Shown here: in pieces, positions 24,891-34,769 of the stretch | Layout of the letters: each line of letters begins with the position of its first letter | How positions within the stretch are numbered: position 1 is the stretch's first letter | From: Chrysaora quinquecirrha | Lineage: Eukaryota > Cnidaria > Scyphozoa > Semaeostomeae > Pelagiidae | Length of the DNA: 64,000 nucleotides | NCBI GenBank assembly: GCA_014526335.1 | Contig: JACTAT010000059.1 | Location: forward strand, 4,301,312-4,365,311 | Direction: 5' to 3' | Made by a program: the position numbers and the translations under genes | Notes under the pieces: generated by a model | What the model was told of the DNA's origin: nothing | Seen by the model: only the letters and a program-made list of their open reading frames with translations | The model's database searches: none

Positions 24891-25141
24891 GGGTTGGTTC
24901 TTACTCTGAGGAGTGTCAGACGAAAAAAGCTTTTAAATATTTCCAGAGATGTTTCCACTGTTTTTCGCAAACGAAAAATTACACAAAGCCTAGAAATCTA
25001 TCAAGTTCTACAAAACATTGCTCTGGCGTTGGCCAACGGTAAATAAATAATAAATAAATTGAAAACTTATAAATGCCAGTGATGATTTCTTTCCAATTAC
25101 TGTATTGGTACAATATGAAGAGCCTTAGCTATGCCTGGTTT

Positions 25142-25525
25142 CACGCTAGCGAATCTATAATCACTACTGTGGTCGATAATCACTACTGTGGTGGTACTTT
25201 TTGCGTACTGTGGTGGTAGTTTCTGCGCACTGTGGTGGATAATCACAACTGTTGTGGGTTATTATGCTTGAAGTAGTGGGCTATTAAGCTTGTTGTGGTG
25301 GTAGTTTTTGCAAATTGTGGTGGATAATCACTACTTGTGGTGGGTTATTATGCTTGATGTGGTGGCAGTTTCCTAGTACTGTGGTGGATAATCACTACTG
25401 TGGTGGGTTATTATGCTTGATGTGGTGGGGTACTAACCTTGTTGAAACTACCACCACAGTACGCAGAAAGGGCCACCACAGTAGTGATTATCCTCCACAG
25501 TAGTTATTATAGTTTCTTTAGCGTG
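25142..25525. mobile_element. 384-bp foldback element with 5-bp TSD, just downstream of MSRB1 stop
   Basis: Ends CACGCTAGCGAATCTATAATC and its inverse partner GATTAT...TTTAGCGTG. TSD GGTTT is at 25137-25141 and 25526-25530. Inside are repeats of GTGGTGGATAATCACTACTG and GTGGTGGGTTATTATGCTTG. A diverged relative lies at about 3225-3480. It starts 51 bp after the MSRB1 TAG, so it is probably in the 3' untranslated region. Confidence 0.85.
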
Positions 25526-25575
25526 GGTTTTATGCTTATACAATTCAGACTTGGTTGCTCATTTTGATCCTTGAG

Positions 25576-28534
25576 CTAATTATCAAGATGGGTCTCTGAT
25601 GGGCTTGGTTGATGAACTGTAACTGATATATTGGTCGGCATCTCCATGCCCCTGCTAGTTGTATCTTCTCCGTTCTCTGGTCTTGAAACAAACTCAAGGG
25701 CATTGGAATATATTCAAAAGCGTGAATTTCCCCCAGGTCCATCACGGATAAATTCATGACCAAGAAATGCATTACAATTTCCACAAAAGACCTGTAAAAA
25801 GGATATCACAAGTTATTTGGCAGTAGTAGTCTATAAAACTCTACTCCTGCATATTTTCCTTTCGTTTCCTAGTTCTTATGTCTTAAGGACCTCGCTTCGT
25901 AGCTCATACGACTTAAGATTTCGCACCATAAGCTCTCAATGTTCTTGTAAGTCTTCGTTTTCGACCTGAAGATTTACGAACGCCTTCCCTTTTGTATTTC
26001 CATTGTTCTTATGACTTAGGTCTTTGTTCTGCAAATATAGACTTTTATCTTTTAGGTCTTAAGTCTTTTCTTGTAGTTCTTTAGTTTTCTTTCTGTAGAT
26101 TTTAAGTCTTTATTTTTCAGTTCTTCAATGTTGCTCTTTAGTCTTTTTTTGTAGTTATAAAATCTTTATCATTTAGTTCTTAAGTATTCTTATAGTAACT
26201 TCTCAAATTTCCGTTTTGAAGTTTGAAAGTCCTCGTTTGTAGTTCTTAAATCTTCATTTTGAAGTTCTTAAGTCTTTATTTTGAAGTTTTAAGTCTTCGT
26301 TTTGTCGTTCTGAACCTTTGTTTTGAAGTCCTTAAATCTTTGTTTTGTAGTTCTTAAGTCTTTGTTTGTAGTTCATAAATCTTCGTTTTGCATTTTTTAA
26401 ATCTTTATTTTGTAGTTCATAAATCTTCGTTTTGCATTTTTTTAATCTTTATTTTGTAGTTCATAAGTCTTTGTTTGTAGTTCACAAGTGTTCGCTTTGT
26501 ATTTCTTAAATCTTTGTTTTATAGTTCATAAGTCTTCATTTTGCAGTTCGTGAGTCGTTTGTTGTAGTTCTTAAGTCTTTGTTTCAAAGTTCTTAAATCT
26601 TCGTTTTGCAATTCTTAAATCTTTGTTTTGTAGTTCTTGAATCTTTGTTTTGTAGTTCTTAAGTCTTTGTTTTGTAGTTCTTAAGTCTTTGTTTGTAGTT
26701 CATAAATCTTCGTTTTGCATTTCTTAAATCTTTATTTTGTAGTTCTTAAGTCTTTGTTTGTAGTTCATAAGTCTTCGTTTTGTATTTCTTAAATCTTTGT
26801 TTTGTAGTTCTTAAGTCTTTGTTTGTAATTCGTAAATCTTCATTTTGCATTTCTTAAATCTTTGTTTTATAGTTCTTTAGGTCTTTGTTTGTAGTTCTTA
26901 AGTCTATGTTTTGCAGTTCGTAAGTCTTTGGGTTGTAGTTCTTAAGTCTTTGTTTTGTAGTTCATAAGTCTTCGTTTTGCATTTCTTAAATCTATGTTTT
27001 GTAGTTCTTAAGTCTTTGTTTGTAGTTCTTAAGTCTTTGTTTCAAAGTTCTTACGTCTTCATTTTGTATTTCTTAAGTCTTTGTTTTGTATTTCTTAAGT
27101 CTATGTTTTGTAGTTCATAAGGCTTCATTTTGTATTTCTTAAATCTATGTTTTGTAGTTCTTAAGTCTCTGTTTGTAGTTCTTAAGTCTTTGTTTCAAAG
27201 TTCTTACGTCTTCATTTTGTATTTCTTAAGTCTTTGTTTTGTAGTTCTTAAGTCTTTGTTTTGTAGTTCTTAAGTCTTTGCATTTTGTATTTCTCAAGTC
27301 TTTGTTTTGTAGTTCATAAGTCTTCGTTTTGCATTTCTTAAATCTATGTTTTGTAGTTCTTAAGTCTTTGTTTCAAAGTTCTTAAGTCTTTGTTTTGCAA
27401 TTCTTAAATCTATGTTTTGTAGTTCTTAAGTCTTTGTTTGTAGTTCTTAAGTCTTTGTTTCAAAATTCTTACATCTTCTTTTTGTATTTCTTAAGTCCTT
27501 GTTTAGTAGTTCTTAAGTCTTTGTTTCATAGTTTTCAAGTCTTCACTTTGTAGTCATTAAGCCTTCATTTGTAGCTCTTAAGTTTTCATTAGTAGTTCTC
27601 AGTTCTAGTTTGGTTTTCAAGTTCTTAAGTCTTCATCTTCCAGTTCTTCTTTCATGTGTACCTTGGCTTAAAAAGAAAGTATCCATTAGCAATGACCCAA
27701 TGAATCAAATAAGAAAACATGGAAAAAACCTTGAATGCTTTTGCCTTGCTGCTCTTCTGAGGGACTGTTTCTATTTCTTTAGTGACACTGTCATCTTTAA
27801 CTGTTTCTTGAAAAGCAGGCCATGGTGAATCGTGTTTATATTTTGCTTTTGCGGAGAAAAGCTCATTGTTACACTGCTTGCAGACATAAATACCTATCAA
27901 AAAAGTTCTTGTGTTATTATCAAATGTGATTAGAAATTTTATAAGGATGACATCAGTGTTGAGGAAATTAGGGTGTGGTTTTAGAGAAAAAACAACCAAT
28001 TTGCACCCTGCGAAATATTTAGCCTTTTTAAAAAACCTGTCTTGCCCCACATGCCCCCTTGGCATGCCACTGTTCAAGCCAAGGCCAGGAACACGGGAAC
28101 AATCACAACAACCAGGGTCGCATTAGTTCATCTACCTCTGAGACCCTGATACAAAGACCATTGCACTTTCACCTTCACCCATTCAGTCCAACCAAAGTTG
28201 GTGGGGCACACTCAGGGTTGGAGGGACCAGGGCTTGAGCGCCCTGAAACATTTCATTGATTGTCATACCTTTTCACTAATGTAACGCTGGATGGTATCCT
28301 TTGCCTTTTTGCAGATTGGAGGGTAATTCCCATTAAAAGGAATTACAGACCCCCACTCCATCCCAGCCCCCCCATCATCACACAACAGGTAAAAAAACTT
28401 AGGCAGATATAGGCCTACAGGTACCATATACTATACAAAAGAAAGCAAACCATGTAAACTCTATTTAATTTTATACTACCTGGCTGAAAAAAATCTTTGT
28501 ACTTCTCAGAAGTATCCCATGAACAGAATGACAT
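25576..28534 (-). CDS. MSRB1: Methionine-R-sulfoxide reductase B1, selenoprotein (3 exons, 144 aa with Sec99)
   Basis: Exons: 28480-28534 (MSFCSWDTSEKYKDFFQP), 27730-27893, 25576-25791; the sum is 435 nt. MsrB enzymes reduce the R epimer of methionine sulfoxide in proteins, using a catalytic Cys or Sec and a structural zinc. Visible here: zinc ligands CKQC (23-26) and CGNC (76-79); the family stretch SPWPAF (41-46); GHEF (84-87); then SRF followed by an in-frame TGA at residue 99. Reading continues as IYSNALEFV and on to TAG at 25576-25578. In animal MSRB1 the same SRF is followed by Sec and a similar IFSSSLKFV tail. This supports TGA as selenocysteine rather than stop. The third-exon junction (Lys|Val) matches the human gene. 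The donor of exon 2 (AAG|GTTTTT) is weak. No SECIS element was found by eye. The gene is divergent from UNG, 240 bp away. Confidence 0.9.
25714..25716 (-). other. In-frame UGA proposed to encode selenocysteine (MSRB1 Sec99)
   Basis: The codon TGA (minus strand) lies between TTT (Phe98) and ATA (Ile100), at the catalytic position of MsrB1. The reading frame stays open for 45 more codons and keeps family similarity just after the TGA. A Cys-type MsrB would have TGT or TGC here. Confidence 0.88.
25840..27620. repeat. Minisatellite, about 21-22 bp unit, in MSRB1 intron 2
   Basis: About 80 units of AGTTCTTAAGTCTTTGTTTTGT with variants (TTCATAAGTCTTCG, ATTTCTTAAATC, TTTCAAAG). The edges are more diverged than the middle, and higher-order repeats of several units are visible around 26990-27480. 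Confidence 0.92.
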
Positions 28535-28774
28535 TCTGGCAGCAAAGCTTGCCCGGCGCCCCAGCAATCCTTTGTCCACTCCACTGCCCCCTTCTTCTAC
28601 GGTAGGCCACAGCACAACAAAAGAGCACAGTGTAGTGGATTCACGCACGCGCAGAAAGGTGCATGTCTGTCAAAATGAGCGGGAAGTTTTTCCGCAATTT
28701 AGTTTGAGCAGAATTTCATTGCACAAGGGAAACTGGTTCATGGAGCAAAAATAACAAGATTGTTCTAAATCTGA
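28535..28774. promoter_or_regulatory. Probable bidirectional promoter between MSRB1 and UNG
   Basis: Only 240 bp separate the ATG of MSRB1 (28534, minus) from the first ATG of UNG (28775, plus), so both promoters must overlap here or in the 5' untranslated regions. The interval is less AT-rich than the introns. It has a CG-containing stretch (CACGCACGCGC, 28642-28652) and an E2F-like GCGGGAAG (28679-28686). No TATA box is evident. An in-frame TGA sits just before the first UNG ATG. The motif calls are weak; the divergent layout is directly visible. Confidence 0.6.
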
Positions 28775-28861
28775 ATGCTTCAGTCGAATCTTTCAAAGCT
28801 TTTTTATTTACGAAACAGTTCTGTCTCACAATTAAGATATTTCTGGGCCTTGAAAATGTCG
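28775..28861 (+). other. Two in-frame start codons of UNG: candidate mitochondrial and nuclear forms
   Basis: The first ATG (28775) has a weak context (T at -3, C at +4) and follows an in-frame TGA, so the frame cannot extend further. It adds 27 residues (from [16 protein letters not shown]) with Arg, Lys, Ser and hydrophobic residues and no acidic residue, which looks like a mitochondrial presequence. The second ATG (28856) has A at -3 and begins [11 protein letters not shown], with the PIP-like motif near its end. Leaky scanning could give both forms. Confidence 0.6.
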
Positions 28862-31800
28862 GCCAAAGGTAAAATCGAATCGTACTTCAGCCCTAAAACT
28901 CGGACTGGTGACTCGAAAAGACCAAGGCCTATAAGTAGCAGAAGTGAATCAAATCAAGTCAAACGTGCCAAACAGGATACATCAAATGAGAAAATAAGCA
29001 ATCAGCCTGGAGCTTCGACTGAAATTCAAAACAAAGGCAATCAAGCCAATAAAAGTGATTCAAAAGTTGCTAAGCCACTTTCCCCTGAGCAGAAGCAAAT
29101 GATAGAAAGCAAAAGACTCGCAGCTGTTGAAAAACTCCAGCAAAAATCAGATAATATGTATATGGGAGAATCTTGGAGGAAAGCTCTTGCAGCTGAATTC
29201 AATAAGGATTATTACGTAAAGGTATAATTTTAGGTGGTCAATGCTAGTGCCGTCCAAGGATGCTGTGGCTTTCCTCGCTTTCCCAACCATCAATTGTGCA
29301 TTCCATAGGTTGGAAAACATACAAGTTTCAGCCGACGCATCATTGTGAGCAGATTGGGAAACAATAGACTAGTTAATATGACAATAGGTAAAAAAATTAG
29401 GAGAGGTGCGAGTGTAATTGCAAACAAGAACAATGGCCTTTGGTGCTCAGTGGGCAAAGATTCTAGTCTGGTGCACCACTACCTTGCTTCGGGTGTCTCT
29501 GTAAGTTTGCACAGTGCATGCCGAAGCTGTGCACTTGGCTATCTGCACATAACAAAACATAAAAATTAGTCTAGCAGCGTTCTTTTTGTGATTTAAGGGC
29601 AGTGCCCCAAAAAGTTGTGTAGAAATATTGTGTGAAAAGTCGACCAGACTGATTTTATCAGGGCTAAGACCCTTATAAGGGCTCAAAAGTCACTGTTTAC
29701 AATCAAATCCCTTTTATCAGAATCCACAACTTTGAACAGTCATTACAATCATTGGTTTGTGTCTCCTTACTATTATCCATTATTATAACGGGTTGTAGTG
29801 GTAATGTTCATGTCTTTGAAAAAATGTTTTCATGTTATCATGTTATAGCCTTAAGAAATAGTACATTGTTCTTTTTCTAGCTTAAGAAATTTGTGGATTC
29901 TCAGAGAAAAGCAAAAACAATTTATCCAGCTGGTAGGTAGCTAACATGAGACAGATTACATCTTAAAGGGCCAGGTCCAAAATGTGCAACTTTTGGATTT
30001 CTCAAGACCAAAAATTAACATGAATGAAAATCTCTTGTCTCGAGATTTCCAAGATATCCACCTTTTCTAGTTTTTACAGGCCATGTTTGAAAACACGGAT
30101 ATGTTGGAAAATGCAGTTGAACATAAGTTTTCATTTCCGCGATTTTTGCTTTCCGAGATTTTCGAGAGTTCTGCAGTTTGGACCTGGCCCATCCTAATCC
30201 AAATATTTTCAAATTTTTTAATGCTTTTGACACCTGCTGAAAGATTATGAAACTCTACTGAGTATTATAAATTTTGCTCTTTCTTTTAGAAAAAGATGTC
30301 TTTTCCTGGTCACAGCTGTGTGCCATCCAAGAGGTATTACTACTACTCTACTCCTATTAACGTTCACAATGTCATCAGAGCCAATTGTCTAGAAAGCTGA
30401 TGCTTTTTCTCCAAAGGCCATAGCTAAGAGGTTGCCAGATCAACTTTGTCAGCAGAATGGTTATACCCTTGCTTCAGACAACTAGCAATGGTCCTGTTTT
30501 TATTGCAAACAAGAATTCAAAAACTATTTGTACTCTTTGGTCCATTTACCTTAGCTTCATTAATAGATAAATCTTCTACCTATTCTTATTCTTGCAGGTG
30601 AAGGTTGTGATCATAGGGCAAGACCCTTACCATGGCCCTAATCAAGCACATGGTAATTATATTTTTATAACTTTATTGCTAAAACCTTAATTTCAAGGAT
30701 TTTTTAATGTCTTGTCTTCCTCACATCATGCATGGCCCTGTCCTCTACATTTTATTCGGTACTTCTTTCAGTATTCATAGTTATATATATATAGTTAAAA
30801 AAGCTATTTTTATTCATTTTTAGGCCTTTGTTTCAGTGTACCCGTTGGTGTTCCAGCACCACCAAGGTAGGAAAGTATTTTTGTCTAAAAAGATCTCAAC
30901 CATGTTTTTCTTTTACCTGCACGTTAGGGTGTAATGAGGCCCCCCAAGCGGTTCTGCGTGATGCGTTATTGGACCATTTTTCATGCTTGATTTCGTGAAA
31001 CGAGAAATTTTTGCGCGTGAAATCGTGAACTCCTGCGTATCGCGTGAAATGCTTTGGTACAGCTGGTGATTTCGTGATTTACAGTTTTGGCGACATAATC
31101 CAGAGGTTGCTTGAATGCAGGAATGCCCTTTTATCCATCGAGCATTGTCAGTTTTTATATTTCTGTCATTCTGTCATATGTTGAATTAATTAAGTCCCCT
31201 AAAATCTTAATTTTGTGTGTTCCCTGTTACAAACTCATCGCGAAAAGAATATTTCGAAGCCAATCATTTAGAATACAAAGTTAAGCAGTCTGAATACAGA
31301 TCCTGCTCAAAATTTCGGGGAGCAATGCCTGAAGTTTTACGCACGTGAAATTGAAGTTTTATCGTACTTGATTGCGTGAATCGTCGAAAAATTGCGCGTG
31401 ATTGCGTGATTTTACACCCCCCCTTGATGGGCCTGTGTAATTGCTACAAAAGGCAGTGTTAAAACCTGAGGGCCTATGACTATGGATGGGCGTTGAAGTG
31501 CCACCCAGACTTTACAGACCCACCCATTTTAAATGTAGACACGGACCCATATTTTGGGTAGTAACATCAGACCTTTCCAAAGAGGTTTTGGTTGAACGCA
31601 ACATTTTTCTGGAAAATGGTAGATACACTGAGTAAGGGAATCCTCTTCACGTTTAGGAAGAATATTGCAGCAAGTTTTCGTTCAAATTCATGCTTAATGG
31701 GAGTTTAAGTGAAAGAAAGTATTTCAAGTCTCAGTTTATCTGCTCTTAATTTCTCTAGGAGGCTTTTAATGAAGTATTTTCCTTTTTGTGAGTTACTTGC

Positions 31801-34768
31801 ATCTTGTTTCCTGAGTTTCTATAGATATTTTTAACATTTACTGTCACAGATTCCATTTCTGTCTTATTCTTCCATTATCCATGAAGAAGAAGTAAAATCT
31901 GCTGCATTACCTCTCCTAAAGCGACTGTAATCAGGTCGTTGCACGTGGAGAGGATTCCCTTACGCAAGATATCTACCATTTTCCAGAAAAATGTCGCGTC
32001 CGAACAGGACCTCTTTGAAAGGTCTGCTGGGATGTGAGACTTATACGACCTTCTAAACCTTATTATTGCTTGAAATTGTACCACAGACATCTTCGACGCA
32101 ATATTAACTCTTGCAAGATCGGCTAGGAATCTAAGAAATGGGGGTAAATCGTGATAGATCAATTACAAATCGATGGACCACTCTTTGCAGCAATTTGCTG
32201 GCCCGTGATTTGCGTTGCCCATTTCCTCGAAGAGCATTTGCTCGTTTGGTCTGTAAATACTCGCAACGGACTAAATTGTGTTATGTTTTAACCTTCATAG
32301 GCATATTCGAAAATGTTTCCGCTTTTTTATCGCAAATCAAAAAGATTTTGGCTTTCAAAGCATTTCATGAGAAACACAATGTATAGATTGGATAGTTTAT
32401 TGACAATTTTTCGGGATTACTTGCTTTCTGATTTCGTTTCTCTCTTTCTGTTTTCTTCTGTAAAAGTATTTGATTAAGAAGAGTTTTCTTTCAGCTTGCA
32501 GAACATTTACAAAGAACTAAGAGCTGACATAGAAGGCTTCGAAATTCCTGATCACGGATACTTAGTTGGCTGGGCAAAACAAGGTACTGATTAACAATAG
32601 ACATGAGTTTTACGGAACTGCAGATCAGTGAACAAGAGTAGGAATATCATAGGGCATACTCTAAAGCCTTTTTTCGCCCGGCACTTCTAAGAGTAACGTC
32701 AGAAATAGACCGAGACATTTGGCTTTGTTGGAATCCCCCGCGATCTGATTATTCAAACACAATACCAATCCAACTTCGTTTTATTACTGTTTTACTACTC
32801 CTATACTACTTTTAAATTCTATATGCCCGGTAGCCCCATCCGTCTAAATAGACTGCTTTTCAGGGGCCGTGTCACATAAATTAGTCACGTTAATTTGAAA
32901 ACTTAAAAACTCTTTTAATGAGTGCATTTCGATCCGCATCTTGGTATATTTTTAGCCTGAATCAATTTCTCGGTCTGTTTCTGACGTTTATACTCTTCCG
33001 CTCTTTTCCATTGTCGTAAACTCAGACATCGTACGCACTGCTGCTTTTTCGTCATTGACCATTTCAGTTCAACGACGTGGAGTGATAAAGTTTAAAATAC
33101 TACTCAAGTGGTTTTATCTTAATTATAGTGGGATTTCGACTTATGCAAACATACTTCTTCTGGAAAATACAAGCAGCATTTGAGTTATTGTTGTTACAAA
33201 ACGTTGCTAAAACGTTGCTTCGTTGTGAGCTGGGTTGCTGTTTTTCAAGAATGGTACACTTAAAAACCCTGCGAAATATAGAATAGAATAGAGCAATGAG
33301 GTTTCTAGTGATTCTTTTCTTGCTTAAACTTCTGGCCCGAAGAAATATATTTCTTTATTTCAGGTGTTTTGTTGCTCAATGCTGTATTAACAGTAGAAGC
33401 TCGAAATGCAAATTCCCACCAAGGAAAGGTAACTATAAGCATGGGTGGTTAGGCACTGCAAGGAACATAAAGTTTATGATATGAAAGAGACTTTTTTCTG
33501 CATTATATCGTCTTTTTCTCTTGCCTATATCCTTCAACAACCACAAATTGAGCTTAAACAGGAGCCCAAGTTTGACTTAGCCGCCATTTTGAAAGTTCTA
33601 CAACGAAAGTAGATGGAACAGAGAAAAAGTTTTCTTTCTTTTAGGTCTTAAATGTATCCTCCGCAGAAGCAAAGAAATTTTTCCTCCGCATACACATGCG
33701 GTGTCTAACCACCCATGCTATAAGCTTAAATTTTCTTCTTTTTTTTTCTTAGCTACAGCTTTTTCAGAGGATCGGTCTTTAGGCACCCAAGATAATGAAG
33801 CCTGGGCGCCCAGCTATCGAATTTAGGGTTTGATGGTTGTTAGGGTTCGTCTTTTCAGAGTTTTTTTCTTCTTTTAGGGATGGGAGCATTTCACTGACGC
33901 TGTAATCAAATGGATCAATCATAATTGTAACAATGTTGTTTTTCTTCTATGGGGAGCGTATGCTCAAAAGAAAGGAGCATCGATTGATAAGGTATACAAG
34001 AGAACTCTAAGATCTTTTAGAAGTCTGAAGGTATCTGAAATCTGTCCTAGTGTCTGCCATCCATGAAAGTCCTATATATGAATATCTGAAAAAGGCTCAA
34101 CATGGCCGAAACAAAAAGTCAAATGGGAGGAGTGCCTTAGACTGTATCACTTGGAGAGTTACTCGGTGATTTCATTGAGCTCTGCAGCTCACTGGAATCG
34201 TCTTTGGCTCTCTGATCATGCAGTCCAGCTTTGAATCCCATCTATTATTTTATGCCACTAGTTGAAAAATCAATCGTACTGTTTGACAATCAAGAATGAT
34301 TTGTATGAACATGTTATGGTACTGAAGAAGGCTCAATATAGCCGAAACACAAAGTCAAACGGAGGAGAGCCTTAGGCTGTGTGAATCAGAGAGTTACTCG
34401 ACGATTTCATTGAGGTCTTTGGTTCAGTGGAATCATCATTGGCTCTCTGATCATGCAGTCCAGGTTTGAATCCCGTCTATTATTGTATGCCCCTCATGGA
34501 GAAATCTATCCTATTGTTTGTCATTCATGTGAAATGTATCTCAACTTGTATGGTACTGAAGACCCTTAGTTTTCGCTATGTGTTGCTTTTTCAAAAGTCT
34601 TCTCTCTTTGTTCTAGAAACGCCACTGTGTTTTGAAAGGCCCCCATCCGTCACCCTCTCAGCTCACAGAGGCTTCTTTGGCTGCAAGCACTTTTCGCAGG
34701 CGAACAAGTATTTGGAAGCGAATAACAAAACGATCATCGACTGGACAAATCTACCAAAGCAACTCTAA
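28775..34768 (+). CDS. UNG: Uracil-DNA glycosylase, family 1 (9 exons; one-base frameshift in last exon)
   Basis: Exons: 28775-29221, 29881-29932, 30291-30334, 30598-30652, 30824-30866, 32495-32583, 33364-33428, 33878-33991, 34617-34768. Splice sites are canonical and phases agree. The enzyme removes uracil from DNA to start base-excision repair. Visible: N-terminal KIESYF (33-38), a PIP-box-like PCNA contact as in UNG2; a basic, polar linker; the water-activating motif GQDPYHG with Asp190; [12 protein letters not shown]; the uracil-side strand [14 protein letters not shown]; and HPSP of the leucine-loop motif. Numbers are for the longer start; from the second ATG (28856) the protein is 27 aa shorter. 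Right after HPSP the frame breaks: the rest of the motif (LSAHRGFFG) and the C terminus lie in the next frame, ending at TAA 34766-34768. As read, the last exon would instead run about 76 unrelated codons. All other parts are intact, so an assembly error is as likely as decay. Confidence 0.93.
30937..31440. repeat. Repeat family D copy in UNG intron 5, opposite orientation to 5226-5812
   Basis: Shares GATTTCGTGAAACGAGAAATTT, GCAGGAATGCCCTTTTATCCATCGAGCAT and TTAATTAAGTCCCCTAAAATCTTAA with the copy at 5226 read on the other strand. Confidence 0.8.
31567..32027. repeat. Foldback family C copy in UNG intron 5
   Basis: ACCTTTCCAAAGAGGTTTTG at the left and GACCTCTTTGAAAGGTC at the right are inverted; the inner arms ACATTTTTCTGGAAAATGGTAGAT and CTACCATTTTCCAGAAAAATGTCG pair exactly. 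Confidence 0.85.
32640..33000. repeat. Foldback family F in UNG intron 6
   Basis: GTAACGTCAGAAATAGACCGAGA at the left is mirrored by TCTCGGTCTGTTTCTGACGTTTA at the right. A relative with GCTTTTTTCGTC and ACGTCAGAAAAAGACCGA lies at 46895-47175. Confidence 0.75.
33440..33717. mobile_element. 278-bp MITE with 7-bp TSD, beside the UNG exon 7 donor
   Basis: TIRs CATGGGTGGTTAGGCAC and GTGTCTAACCACCCATG; TSD CTATAAG at 33433-33439 and 33718-33724. The element starts 11 bp after the exon 7 end at 33428. Confidence 0.88.
34080..34275 (+). repeat. tRNA-derived SINE, family 1, copy 1
   Basis: Contains GAAAAAGGCTCAACATGGCCGAAAC, then an A-box-like GCAGCTCACTGGAATCGTC and a B-box-like AGCTTTGAATCCC. It lies in UNG intron 8. 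Confidence 0.65.
34318..34515 (+). repeat. tRNA-derived SINE, family 1, copy 2
   Basis: Same order as copy 1: CTGAAGAAGGCTCAATATAGCCGAAAC, GGTTCAGTGGAATCATC and AGGTTTGAATCCCG. It lies head-to-tail with copy 1. Confidence 0.65.
34617..34768 (+). other. Last UNG exon with -1 frameshift near 34653-34655
   Basis: The exon starts in frame 0 with [13 protein letters not shown] and then, at the short C run CACCCTCTC (34651-34659), lacks one base. Downstream the family sequence [12 protein letters not shown] and IDW is intact in the +1-shifted frame up to TAA. The exon is 152 nt; 153 would be in frame. Confidence 0.85.
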
Positions 34769-34769
34769 A

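Noticed and set aside
25714..25716. Reading the TGA in MSRB1 as a true stop
   Set aside because: Family similarity continues directly after it and its position equals the catalytic Sec of animal MSRB1.
25840..27620. CRISPR-like array
   Set aside because: The units are contiguous diverged repeats without unique spacers, in an animal intron.
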